Assembly: GCA_033762815.1 (NCBI GenBank)
Contig: JANRLF010000004.1
Coordinates: forward strand, 124,001 to 188,000
DNA length: 64,000 bases
From: JANRLF01 sp033762815
GTDB lineage: Bacteria; Bacteroidota; Bacteroidia; Chitinophagales; CAIOSU01
Direction of reading: 5' to 3'
This document shows, piece by piece, positions 17,927 to 26,454 of this stretch. A program made the position numbers and the translations under genes. The notes below the pieces were generated by a model that was not told where the DNA came from, searched no databases, and saw nothing but the letters and a program-made list of their open reading frames with translations. Position 1 is the stretch's first letter; the number at the start of each line of letters is the position of its first letter.

Positions 17927-18297
17927 TTGACAGCAATATCATCATTGACTATGCTGCCAATAAACTGCCCGGGAAAACACTGGAGTTTGTAGAGCAGTTG
18001 TTTCTAAACGACTTTTTGATTTCTGTGGTGGTGAAGATTGAAGTACTTGGCTTCAATGAAGCCGAAGAAAAACAAGCAACCTTGGAAGCTTTTCTCAATA
18101 CCGCTACCTCTTTCCCCCTTGATGATGCCATAGCCGTAACGGCCATCCAATTGCGCAAGGCAAGAAAACTGAAACTTGGCGATGCCATTATAGCTGCTAC
18201 TGCCCTAACCCACAACCTTACTTTACTCACCCGCAATATCAACGATTTTAAACCGATTGCTTCTTTGGATTTATTGAACCCTTGGGATTTACCTTAA
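17908..18297 (+). CDS. PIN-domain toxin (VapC-like ribonuclease), second copy type
   Basis: 129-residue PIN protein with the four acidic positions: Asp in YLIDSNIIIDY (residue 8), Glu in VVVKIEVLGF, Asp in KLGDAIIAATAL and Asp in LLTRNINDF. It belongs to a different PIN subfamily from the toxin at 13422 (little identity outside the motifs). The stop codon is 6 bp before the duplicated icmF 5' segment at 18304. The gene pair is therefore arranged like the one at the other end of icmF. Confidence 0.88.
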   Translation: MGRRYLIDSNIIIDYAANKLPGKTLEFVEQLFLNDFLISVVVKIEVLGFNEAEEKQATLEAFLNTATSFPLDDAIAVTAIQLRKARKLKLGDAIIAATALTHNLTLLTRNINDFKPIASLDLLNPWDLP

Positions 18298-18303
18298 CAT
18301 AAG

Positions 18304-18424
18304 AGCGATGCGGCGGTTACAATGCGTATTTTATGTTGGGGTTGGTAAGGGGCTACGTCCTGCATAGCTGCTTTTCGCTTGTTCCGTGCGTGAATTTACG
18401 GAAAATGGCGTGGAGGGGGAAATG
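18304..18424 (-). repeat. Duplicated 5' end of icmF (outer copy)
   Basis: 121 bp matching 17425-17545 with four substitutions. It keeps the icmF start codon and upstream sequence, but after 18424 the sequence diverges, so it is a dead fragment. Confidence 0.9.
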
Positions 18425-18584
18425 GGGGGCACGGCAGAAGGCTATTAGCTTTAGTGCTGCAGGAAGGATGATTTACGGAGAGAGCGGGGGTGTTGCCCAA
18501 GCTCCCCGTCAAGATAAGGTTTCTTTGGTAACCCCCCAAACGGGTGCTGCCATATATTTGCTGCTCTTCCAGTTACCAAGGAAT

Positions 18585-18658
18585 GCGCTATGGGCATGGT
18601 AGCTGCAAGCTATCGTACACTTTGCACGTAGATACGCTGCGCTAATCTACGCGCAGCG
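18585..18658 (-). repeat. Triple-hairpin repeat, copy 1 (reverse orientation, degenerate)
   Basis: Reverse complement of the element seen at 21461 and elsewhere: the CGTAGAT...ATCTACG hairpin is intact, the second hairpin is degraded, and the ATGCCC segment is present without its full partner. It is the only copy in this orientation and lies just left of the four-gene operon 18693-21264. Confidence 0.75.
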
Positions 18659-18692
18659 GGGGGGGCTCGGCAACAGATTGTTAACGCTGATT

Positions 18693-19559
18693 CTACAAGC
18701 TCACCTTACAGACGTTTGAGTAGTCCCCTATCCTCGTAAGTGCTCGGTTCAGATTATCCGGTGTTAGCTCCAATACATAAAGGTCATGACTATCTTTCCT
18801 ACTTTCTTTATTCCCTACCTTTACAAACCCAAAACGCTTTAGTAAATTTTCACTTGATTTATTGATTGGGACTGCGTACAGCTTTCTCTTTTTTCGATAA
18901 TTGAAATGTTTTTGTAGATATTTAATCAGCCCCCATACCATAGCTATTGCACGCCTATTGCCCTTCAAAGTATGTGGATCCTTAACTATTATTGCAGCCA
19001 AATATAAATTTATGGATTTTTTCGTCTCTTCAAAAGAAAGAATATCATCGCTTTCAATGTCAGCTTCAGAGAGTTTGCCTTTAATAAACTGTTCAAAAAA
19101 TGAGTTTTCTAGAGCAATAATTGCCATGGCAGCACAGGGCAAATCTGCCATATTTCTAATATATATAAACCCTCTAGGGTTTCTCAGCCGCCAAGTTTCA
19201 ATTATTGGATCTTCAAGAAAATCAGTTCCAAAATACTTGGAAGTTTCTTGATTAAACTGTTTACACGTTTCTGCCGTTTCGTAAGTTAATGTATAACATA
19301 CTTCATCTTCATCTTCAATAACAATTTCGTCTGGAAGATGTTCTACCTTTCCTTTGATGTAAATTGTTATTATAAACACAATAAACAACCCAATGGGGAA
19401 GAAAATAAAGTAGTTTTTGTTTAAGGTAAAACCGAAGAATCCCAGAATTGTAAATGTAGTAGATGCTACTATGCAAACAGAAGCAGCAATTTCCACTCCC
19501 GATGGAAGGCCATGGAGGACCTTATATCTAATACTTTGAGCCTTTCTAAAGTATTTCAT
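18693..19559 (-). CDS. Membrane-anchored GNAT-like acetyltransferase (tentative), last gene of a four-gene operon
   Basis: 288 residues. Two hydrophobic segments near the N-terminus (about 23-45 and 50-68) should place it in the inner membrane; the rest is soluble. The C-terminal half has a GNAT-like pattern: LYLAAIIVKDPHTLKGNRRAIAMVWGLIKYL resembles the acetyl-CoA pyrophosphate-binding loop and helix, followed by LYAVPINKSSENLLKRFGFVKVG, the typical final strand-helix of these enzymes. It overlaps the upstream P-loop gene by 14 bp, so the two are probably translationally coupled. No substrate can be named, and a non-catalytic role is possible. Low GC, like the rest of this operon. Confidence 0.65.
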   Translation of the reverse strand: MKYFRKAQSIRYKVLHGLPSGVEIAASVCIVASTTFTILGFFGFTLNKNYFIFFPIGLFIVFIITIYIKGKVEHLPDEIVIEDEDEVCYTLTYETAETCKQFNQETSKYFGTDFLEDPIIETWRLRNPRGFIYIRNMADLPCAAMAIIALENSFFEQFIKGKLSEADIESDDILSFEETKKSINLYLAAIIVKDPHTLKGNRRAIAMVWGLIKYLQKHFNYRKKRKLYAVPINKSSENLLKRFGFVKVGNKESRKDSHDLYVLELTPDNLNRALTRIGDYSNVCKVSL

Positions 19560-20091
19560 TCTTACTACTTAAATGAAAACTAATGCTATGCGCAAATTGC
19601 ACTAAGCTCCTGTTGTTATATGATAAATATACTTGCCATTTACTGGGTGTAAATAATTCTTTTTTTATATCCTCTAAGCATTCGGCATATTCTGCTATTG
19701 CAGACTTTATCCTATAACTTCGGTTGCTATTATTCAAGCGCTTAACTAGAGTCTTTTGGTTTGGGGGCAAAACAAGTATTCCTAACCATTCAATTCCTTT
19801 TAACTCTGGACAGGATGGATATTCTCCTGGATAGTCAAGCAAATAAACGCTTTTTTCCAAATCTTTTAAGGTAGGAAGGTTAATGTAATATGAGCTATCG
19901 TCGTATATGTATTTGTTTGTGAAAATAGTTTTTAAATTTTCATTGTATATTGGCTTAAATCTCTCGGAAGCTCTTAGATTTCGACCCCTATAAACATAAA
20001 TATCGATAACGTTATAAAATAAGTTATCATGCAAATATTCAATTAATGTAGTTTTTCCGCCCCCTGAGGGGCCACATACAAGAATTAGCAT
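19546..20091 (-). CDS. P-loop kinase-like protein (guanylate kinase fold, tentative)
   Basis: 181 residues starting directly with a P-loop, MLILVCGPSGGGKTTLIEYL (GPSGGGKT at residues 7-14), as in guanylate-kinase-like proteins. A later LLDYPGEYPSC could supply the DxxG-type residue, and RLNNSNRSYRIKSAIAEYAECLEDIKK matches the helical Arg-rich lid end of guanylate kinases. The typical GMP-binding tyrosines and serines are not obvious, so the substrate may not be GMP. Overlaps the gene before (7 bp) and after (14 bp) it. Confidence 0.7.
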   Translation of the reverse strand: MLILVCGPSGGGKTTLIEYLHDNLFYNVIDIYVYRGRNLRASERFKPIYNENLKTIFTNKYIYDDSSYYINLPTLKDLEKSVYLLDYPGEYPSCPELKGIEWLGILVLPPNQKTLVKRLNNSNRSYRIKSAIAEYAECLEDIKKELFTPSKWQVYLSYNNRSLVQFAHSISFHLSSKNEIL

Positions 20092-20549
20092 TGTAAAGAC
20101 TTAAGTTTAAAATTTTCTAAAAGAAGATCCCTTGGCAACATCAATTTTGTATGCTGATCAATAAAAGCGAGTTCATGCAAAATGATATTGGTTTCGTAAT
20201 GACAGAAGCGTGGTTCCTTAGTATCAAGAGGTTCTAGATGTGTCAAATTTCGGCCATAAGTGTACCAGCTTTGATTAAACACTTCGTATGAAGTCGACCA
20301 CAGACCCCAATGCCAAAAAGAAATACATATTCCTCTACGTCCATAATGTATTATGGCAAAACCAAACTTAAGATAGTCATACTCATTAGATATCATGTTC
20401 ATTTCTAACTTAGATACTAATTCCGCCATACATTGGTCTAATTCGCTTTGAGCAATATCTTCTATTGGAATTACTGAAATCAGATATTGTCGAAAGTACC
20501 AACCGCTGTCAGTTTGTAGGGGCGATATGGATGCGCAGAATCTATTCAT
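20085..20549 (-). CDS. Hypothetical protein in SDR/kinase/GNAT operon
   Basis: 154 residues, soluble, not recognised. It is rich in aromatic residues and His/Cys (GRRGICISFWHWGLWSTSYEVFNQSWYTYG), which suggests a compact alpha-beta enzyme or binding domain. Its start overlaps the SDR gene's end by 8 bp and its own end overlaps the kinase-like gene by 7 bp, so its product probably works with theirs. The possible metal-binding His/Cys residues are not arranged in a known motif. Confidence 0.65.
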   Translation of the reverse strand: MNRFCASISPLQTDSGWYFRQYLISVIPIEDIAQSELDQCMAELVSKLEMNMISNEYDYLKFGFAIIHYGRRGICISFWHWGLWSTSYEVFNQSWYTYGRNLTHLEPLDTKEPRFCHYETNIILHELAFIDQHTKLMLPRDLLLENFKLKSLQC

Positions 20550-21264
20550 GGAGATCGCCTAACATTGGTTTAATAACAATTTCGTCTACTACAGCTTGCG
20601 AACTCAATGTTGTAATGAAATCGACTACCTTTGCAATGTCCGACGGAAGTAAAAGTCTATCAATAGGTAACTCTACCCCTTCCCACATATCAGTTTTTGT
20701 TGCTCCTGGTGCTAAAAATGTTACGCCAATATTTTTTGATGATAATTCTATCCTTAAATTAATTGTATAACCCCTCAGCGCCCATTTTGCTACGCTATAC
20801 GAGGGAACAGAGGCATACGACTCATAGGCAGCAGTAGATCCTATCACAACAATTCTTTTTAGAGATGATTTTTCTATTAAGGGGATCAATTCTTGAATTA
20901 AATAATGATTGAAAGAAAAATTGGTTTTGATATTTTCATCAAAATCTCCATGGGTAATATCTTCTAATGTACCCTCAACATAGTATCCTGCATTTAGAAC
21001 TAACAAATCAATACTAGAAACAACTTTATTGGCCCATTCTGAAATGTGTTTTGCTGCGTTTATGGCATCAGAATTGTCAAAATGGGTTGAGAAAACCTGT
21101 TGTGCATTAGCAGTTTTTTTTTGCAATATCTTTTCGGCGTTATCGATGCTTTGAGAGTGTTTTGAACAAATAAGGAGATGAGAACTTTTTGGCAGAAGCA
21201 TTTCAGCAATAGCAAACCCAATACCTCTCGATGCACCAGTAACTAATATATTAAATTTACTCAT
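20542..21264 (-). CDS. Short-chain dehydrogenase/reductase (SDR), first gene of the operon
   Basis: 240-residue classical SDR, NAD(P)(H)-dependent oxidoreductase. Visible motifs: TGASRGIG (about residues 9-16) for cofactor binding, LNAGYY (NAG), catalytic Ser in VIGSTAAY, Tyr-x3-Lys in SYSVAK, and APGATKTDMW. The ATG at 21264 directly precedes the Rossmann strand; an alternative start at 21291 adds nine residues. It is the promoter-proximal gene of a run of four genes whose ends all overlap. The substrate is unknown. Confidence 0.88.
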   Translation of the reverse strand: MSKFNILVTGASRGIGFAIAEMLLPKSSHLLICSKHSQSIDNAEKILQKKTANAQQVFSTHFDNSDAINAAKHISEWANKVVSSIDLLVLNAGYYVEGTLEDITHGDFDENIKTNFSFNHYLIQELIPLIEKSSLKRIVVIGSTAAYESYASVPSYSVAKWALRGYTINLRIELSSKNIGVTFLAPGATKTDMWEGVELPIDRLLLPSDIAKVVDFITTLSSQAVVDEIVIKPMLGDLHE

Positions 21265-21291
21265 GTCAATTGTTAAATTATGGTTAAACAA

Positions 21292-21460
21292 TGCTAGTAA
21301 TATTAATTGTAATTTTTATCTTACAAGCACATGATATATGCATGTGCATCGTAAATTGTGATAACATTATACCCTAATAAAGCAATAATACAACATATCT
21401 GAATAGGGTTCTCACAATTTTATCAAGTGGTTACCCTTTATATGTTAATATGTTTTCCCA
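21292..21460. other. Upstream region of the four-gene operon
   Basis: AT-rich stretch that should hold the operon promoter. No box pair close to the Bacteroidetes consensus stands out on the minus strand. Confidence 0.3.
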
Positions 21461-21923
21461 CGTTGCGCGTAGATTAGCAAAGCGTATCTACGTGCAAACT
21501 GTTCGGTAGCTTGCAGCTACCATGCCCCAAAGGGCATAACTACTAAGCCAAATGTAGCCTTTCAAGCAAACTCCCCACCCTACCGCAAGAACAGCACAAA
21601 GCCCATGGTAGGCAATCATTCCCCGCGTTGCGCGTAGATTAGCAAAGCGTATCTACGTGCAAGCTGTTCGGTAGCTTGCAGCTACCATGCCCCAAAGGGC
21701 ATAACTACTACTAAGCCAGATACAGCCCTTCAAGCAAACTTTCCCTGCCCTACCGCAAGAATAACGCAAAGCCCCGCGTTGCGCGTAGATTAGCACAGCG
21801 TATCTACGTGCAAGCTGTTCGGTAGCTTGCAGCTACCATGCCCCAAAGGGCATAACTACTAAGCCAAATGTAGTCTTTCAAGCAAACTCCCCCACCCTAC
21901 CCCAAGAAAACGCAAAGCCCATA
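21461..21923 (+). repeat. Tandem array of three triple-hairpin repeats (copies 2-4)
   Basis: Three direct copies with cores at 21461-21540, 21626-21705 and 21777-21856, spaced by 165 and 151 bp, each followed by a conserved tail of about 65 bp ending in GCAAAGCCC. Each core has three hairpins: CGTAGAT/ATCTACG; GCAAGCT/AGCTTGC (one mismatch in copy 2); and ATGCCC-CAAA-GGGCAT. A fourth, overlapping stem GGTAGCT-TGC-AGCTACC competes with the second. The copies are about 90 percent identical. No open frame crosses the array. Confidence 0.88.
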
Positions 21924-21989
21924 GCCTACAATCCTTCTAGTGCCTAAAAACAAGCACCTAAGTCCCATCAAGCCCACCCATTACCGCAC

Positions 21990-22023
21990 AAAAAAGGCCG
22001 GTGCAGGGGTGCACCGGCCTTTA
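21990..22023 (-). terminator. Rho-independent terminator downstream of the lipoprotein gene
   Basis: On the minus strand, a 12-bp GC-rich stem (AAAGGCCGGTGCA pairing across a short loop) is followed by TTTTTT; it lies about 26 bases past the stop of the gene ending at 22050. Confidence 0.85.
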
Positions 22024-22049
22024 AAGGTTGAGATAGCTTTCGGCGGGGC

Positions 22050-23030
22050 TTATTCCACCCCTACGGTATAGATGGGAACGGGCTTGGAAGTTATGGGCTC
22101 TCCATTCCTATCCAATAGATAGATGGTGCCTTGGGCATCCCTAAGGTTGCTGTAACTGTTTAACAAGGCCTCATCGCAGGTCCACTTAGTGCCCTGCTCG
22201 TCAGTATAACTGAGGCACTTATCGTTGGCATATACGTTTACGCCAATGCTTCTGCTTACTTCAACTGGATTCAGCAGGCCTGTGAACGCAATCACTTTAG
22301 CTTTGTTGTCGCTGATGCTGGTGCCGGTAAGGGTGCCTTTAAAAACAACCTGGGCAACGTCGCCAATAGGGTCATCGAAAGTGGTTACCCTGATGGCCCC
22401 GAAAACGGCACTGGCACCGGAGCCGCCACGGCCCGGCCCGCTGACCCTTATTTTGGCAATATCGGGCGCCTGCTCAACGCTTTTGCCGCTGGGCAATATA
22501 AAGTACTTGCTCTTGGCGCTTACCTCAATGGGCTGGTCCGTGCTTTGCACCTTCAGGGTGTAGTCAATGCTTACTAGCTCGTAGTCAAACTTAACGGTGG
22601 TGGTAAAGGGGTCGCTTACGTACACGAAGTAGCCGTTTTCGGTGGTTCGCCTAAACACCATTTGCTCTTTGGTAAAAATAACTTGGTCAACATCGGGGTT
22701 GTTTGGGTTGGGTACCGATAACCCTGCATTGACAACATTATCCTGGCCCAAAATCGGCTGAAATGTGGGGTTATCAGTGGGGACAACGCTGTTAAGCTGC
22801 GCCGAATCCACCTTCAATACCAGGCGGTATGTGTTCGCGGCATTGTTCACTTGCCTTATCACTACTTTCAAGTTGCTGCGGCGCACATCGTCCTTGTTGG
22901 CGTGCAGGTTGATGGCCTCATTGTCCAAAAATTCGGTGTAGGTTGCCTCGTTGTCTGTTAGGGGCTCTTCCTTCTGGCAGCTTGCCAATACCAGCAAGCA
23001 GAGCATCATTAATGTGGTTAGTTGTTTCAT
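22050..23030 (-). CDS. Lipoprotein of unknown function
   Basis: 326 residues with a lipoprotein signal: MKQLTTLMMLCLLVLASCQKEE, lipobox LASC with Cys at about residue 18. The acidic residues after Cys (QKEEPLTDNE) fit Bacteroidetes surface-export signals for lipoproteins. The remainder is beta-rich with repeated VxxVxFK strands, suggesting one or more immunoglobulin-like or beta-sandwich domains of the kind seen in DUF4382-like or fimbrium-like lipoproteins; I do not recognise a family with confidence. The gene is followed by a strong terminator and is transcribed alone, divergently from the collagen-like gene. Confidence 0.75.
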   Translation of the reverse strand: MKQLTTLMMLCLLVLASCQKEEPLTDNEATYTEFLDNEAINLHANKDDVRRSNLKVVIRQVNNAANTYRLVLKVDSAQLNSVVPTDNPTFQPILGQDNVVNAGLSVPNPNNPDVDQVIFTKEQMVFRRTTENGYFVYVSDPFTTTVKFDYELVSIDYTLKVQSTDQPIEVSAKSKYFILPSGKSVEQAPDIAKIRVSGPGRGGSGASAVFGAIRVTTFDDPIGDVAQVVFKGTLTGTSISDNKAKVIAFTGLLNPVEVSRSIGVNVYANDKCLSYTDEQGTKWTCDEALLNSYSNLRDAQGTIYLLDRNGEPITSKPVPIYTVGVE

Positions 23031-23292
23031 GGTATTTGTGCTAGTTTGGGGCTAAAGTAGCTACAATCGCAATAACATTCAAGTATATTTTGCATTGGAG
23101 CACTTTAATTTACAAAGCGATTTTTTTAGCATTGGTTGGTAAGCATTGAGTAGGGATGCTTAAGGCAGTGTGGGGTAGATTACCTTAAAATATAAGGCAA
23201 TAGGAATTAATTTATTGATAATTTTAGGTTTTTAGCAAGCTGAAATTGATTTACTTATACTAAGTTTAACTACAACCAAGCCCCATCGGAAA

Positions 23293-26200
23293 ATGAGATA
23301 CCTACTACTTTGCCTAGCCACCCTGTTGCACCTAACCGTAAGTGCACAAGCCCCTAAGGGATTCCAATACCAAACCGTGGTGCGAAACGCCAACGGTCAA
23401 CTGGTCCAATCGCAAAACATATCCCTTCGCATCGGCGTTGTAAAGGACAGCATCAATGGAGCGGTGGTGTATCAGGAAAAGCACAGTTTGGCCACAAACG
23501 ATAAGGGCTTGGTGACCTTGGCAATTGGTGCCGGCAACGTTGAAACCGGGGTGTTTGACAACATTAACTGGGGCTCAGGGCTATACTTCATTAAGACTGC
23601 CATAGACATTGCTGGTGGTTCCAATTTTGTGGATGTCGGGGTTGCACAGTTATGGAGCGTGCCCTATGCCCTATATGCGGAACAATCGGGCACACCTGGC
23701 CCAACAGGCCCTACTGGTGCCACCGGACCAACAGGCCTAAATGGAGCTACAGGGTCAACGGGCTTAACAGGAGCAACAGGACCAACAGGACCAACTGGTT
23801 TGACAGGAAACGCTGGTGCCACTGGACCTGCCGGTGCAACAGGCGCTACTGGTGCCACCGGATCTACCGGCCCCAATGGCGACAGGTATGCCACCACATC
23901 TACCAGCACCTTAACCATAGGCAGCAGTAGCTTGAGCCTTACAGTGGGCACGGCATTGGCTTACTCCATTGGGCAAACCGCCATCGTAGCCAATTCGGCC
24001 TCCAATATTATGATTGGCACGGTAACTGGCTACAACAGCACATCGGGACAACTTAACCTGAACGTGACCTCCAGCATTGGTAGTGGTACGTACAGTAATT
24101 GGACGGTGAACCTGAATGGCGCCGCTGGGCCTGCCGGTGCAACAGGTGCTACTGGTGCCACCGGACCAACAGGCCCAACTGGTTTGACAGGAAACGCTGG
24201 TGCCACTGGACCAGCCGGTGCCACGGGTGCTACTGGTGCCACTGGACCAACAGGCCCAACTGGATTGACAGGAAATGCAGGTGCCACTGGACCTGCCGGA
24301 ACCACGGGCGCTACTGGTGCCACCGGACCAACAGGACCAACTGGATTGACAGGAAATGCTGGTGCCACCGGACCTGCCGGTGCAACAGGTGCTACTGGTG
24401 CCACCGGACCTGCCGGAACCACGGGCGCTACTGGTGCCACCGGACCAACAGGCCCCACTGGTTTGACAGGAAACGCTGGTGCCACTGGACCTGCCGGTGC
24501 AACGGGTGCTACTGGAGCTACAGGACCTACAGGCCCCACTGGATTGACCGGAAACGCTGGTGCAACTGGACCTGCAGGTGCCACGGGTGCTACTGGTGCC
24601 ACCGGACCAACAGGCCCAACTGGATTGACAGGAAACGCTGGTGCAACTGGACCTGCTGGTGCAACTGGCGCTACTGGTGCCACCGGACCAACAGGCCCAA
24701 CTGGGTTGACAGGAAACGCTGGTGCCACTGGACCCGCCGGTGCAACGGGTGCCACGGGTGCTACTGGTGCCACTGGAGCGAATGGCGCCCTGAATGCATG
24801 GGGCTTAACAGGTACTACCGGTACGGTGGATGGCACCAACTTTATCGGTACCATTGACAACATACCTTTCAATATTAGGGTCAATAACCAGGCAGCAGGA
24901 AGGATTGACCATGTTAAGTTCAACACATTCTTGGGTTACAATGCTGGTAAATCCAACACCTCCGGTATTGGCAATGTGGCCATTGGGCATGGCTCCCTAT
25001 TCAGCAATACAGGGGGGAGCAGCAATATCGGTTCAGGATACTTTGCACTATACGGCAATACTACCGGCTATTCCAATGCCGCCTATGGCCAAGAGGCCCT
25101 ATATAGCAATACCACCGGTGCTGAAAATACCGGCATAGGGGTGCAGAGCTTGTATAAGAATACTACCGGCGGCTTCAATACCGCAATAGGCATCAGGGCA
25201 CTCTACAATAACTCAACCGGCAACAGCAATGTCGCTGGCGGGTACAACTCGCTTTTCAACAACACAACTGGCGCCGCCAATAGTGCCTATGGGCAGCAAA
25301 CCTTGTTAAGCAACACAACGGGCGGCTACAATACTGCCATTGGCCTCCAAGCCTTGTACAGCAATACCACCGGCTTTTCCAATGTTGCAATTGGCACCAA
25401 TGCGCTCCAATCCAGTACCACAGTCAGCAATTTAGTGGCTGTGGGCGATTCCGCACTCAGCAGCAATACCACCGGCTTTTCCAATGTAGCCGTTGGAAGC
25501 AAGGCCTTGTACAAAAGCACCACCGGCAATTATAACACCGCCGTGGGTTTTACTGCGCTAACCAACAACACTACCGGTTTTTCCAACAGTGCCTTTGGCT
25601 GGAAAGCGCTCTTTAGCAATACCACTGGCAGCAACAATGTTGGCTATGGCGGAAGCGCACTGGAGGACAATACTACCGGGACTTCCAACACCGCTATTGG
25701 CTGGGGTGCCTTGCGAAACAATACAATCGGAAACAACAACCTAGCTTCGGGCCAAGAAGCATTGAGAGATAACATTAATGGTAGTTATAATACTGCGGAA
25801 GGTGCTGCAGCACTGGCTTGGAGCACCAGCGGAAGCAACAATACGGCCATAGGCTATTCTGCCGGCACTGGAAATACCACTGGCAATGCTAACACCTATC
25901 TTGGAAGTCAAGCCAGTACATTCACCAACAACCTGAGTAACAGCATGGCACTTGGCTACGGTGCCAGTGTAGATGCCAGCAATGAAGTGCGCATAGGCAA
26001 TACCACCGTTACCAGCATTGGGGGTCAGGTAGGCTGGACCAGCTTTAGCGACGGACGGATCAAAACCAACGTGCAGGACAATGTACCGGGCATTGATTTC
26101 ATCAAGCTGCTGAGGCCTGTAACCTATAACTTTAGCCTCAGCGCTGAACAGCAGCTGCTAGGCAACGCAAACGATACTGCCTTCTGGGAGGGAAAATATG

Positions 26201-26436
26201 ATATCGAGAAGATACGGTTCAGTGGCTTTATCGCCCAAGAAGTAGACAATGCCGCCAAAAAGATAGGCTATGATTTTTCAGGGATTGACAACACCGGCCA
26301 GTTGATGGGCCTGCGCTATGCCGAATTTGTGGTACCTATGGTAAAAGCTATACAAGAGCAACAGCAGATGCTGGAAGCCCTCCAAAAGCAGAACCTGCAG
26401 CTGATGGAGGAACTGGAAAAACTAAAGAAGCAATAA
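23293..26436 (+). CDS. Collagen-like and tail-fibre-like surface protein with C-terminal S74 chaperone domain
   Basis: 1047 residues. Signal peptide (MRYLLLCLATLLHLTVSAQ); N-terminal beta domain shared by many Bacteroidetes tail-fibre-like proteins (APKGFQYQTVVRNANGQ to VPYALYAEQ, residues 20-133); a short Gly-X-Y block (about 135-198); a 75-residue globular insert; a long Gly-X-Y block (about 275-496) built from a 27-residue unit GPTGPTGLTGNAGATGPAGA...; then about 17 repeats of roughly 21 residues with consensus NTTGxSNxAxGxxAL, like YadA/tail-fibre beta-rolls; finally a peptidase S74 (intramolecular chaperone) domain starting SFSDGRIKTNV and ending in a coiled coil (LEALQKQNLQLMEELEKLKK). 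Likely a trimeric fibre exposed at the cell surface or part of a secretion-tail structure. No Por sorting domain is present. Confidence 0.9.
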   Translation: MRYLLLCLATLLHLTVSAQAPKGFQYQTVVRNANGQLVQSQNISLRIGVVKDSINGAVVYQEKHSLATNDKGLVTLAIGAGNVETGVFDNINWGSGLYFIKTAIDIAGGSNFVDVGVAQLWSVPYALYAEQSGTPGPTGPTGATGPTGLNGATGSTGLTGATGPTGPTGLTGNAGATGPAGATGATGATGSTGPNGDRYATTSTSTLTIGSSSLSLTVGTALAYSIGQTAIVANSASNIMIGTVTGYNSTSGQLNLNVTSSIGSGTYSNWTVNLNGAAGPAGATGATGATGPTGPTGLTGNAGATGPAGATGATGATGPTGPTGLTGNAGATGPAGTTGATGATGPTGPTGLTGNAGATGPAGATGATGATGPAGTTGATGATGPTGPTGLTGNAGATGPAGATGATGATGPTGPTGLTGNAGATGPAGATGATGATGPTGPTGLTGNAGATGPAGATGATGATGPTGPTGLTGNAGATGPAGATGATGATGATGANGALNAWGLTGTTGTVDGTNFIGTIDNIPFNIRVNNQAAGRIDHVKFNTFLGYNAGKSNTSGIGNVAIGHGSLFSNTGGSSNIGSGYFALYGNTTGYSNAAYGQEALYSNTTGAENTGIGVQSLYKNTTGGFNTAIGIRALYNNSTGNSNVAGGYNSLFNNTTGAANSAYGQQTLLSNTTGGYNTAIGLQALYSNTTGFSNVAIGTNALQSSTTVSNLVAVGDSALSSNTTGFSNVAVGSKALYKSTTGNYNTAVGFTALTNNTTGFSNSAFGWKALFSNTTGSNNVGYGGSALEDNTTGTSNTAIGWGALRNNTIGNNNLASGQEALRDNINGSYNTAEGAAALAWSTSGSNNTAIGYSAGTGNTTGNANTYLGSQASTFTNNLSNSMALGYGASVDASNEVRIGNTTVTSIGGQVGWTSFSDGRIKTNVQDNVPGIDFIKLLRPVTYNFSLSAEQQLLGNANDTAFWEGKYDIEKIRFSGFIAQEVDNAAKKIGYDFSGIDNTGQLMGLRYAEFVVPMVKAIQEQQQMLEALQKQNLQLMEELEKLKKQ
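23697..24780 (+). repeat. 81-bp tandem repeats encoding Gly-X-Y triplets
   Basis: The main block (about 24121-24780) contains seven units of nine triplets (27 codons, 81 bp); one unit has an extra four-triplet insertion. A single related unit with a different tail sits at about 23700-23880. Such repeats are prone to copy-number change by slippage or recombination. Confidence 0.85.
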
Positions 26437-26454
26437 GGAAAGATAATAAAACTG

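Noticed and set aside
21461..21923. CRISPR-like array
   Set aside because: Spacers between copies are not unique or similar in length to CRISPR spacers, and they share conserved tails; no cas genes nearby.
24121..24780. CRISPR-like regular repeat
   Set aside because: 81-bp units are fully inside a coding frame and encode Gly-X-Y triplets.
24030..24926. 298-codon and 252-codon frames opposite or shifted in the collagen-like gene
   Set aside because: They are repetitive mirror products (Pro-Val-Ala and Cys-Arg-Trp) of the Gly-X-Y repeats.
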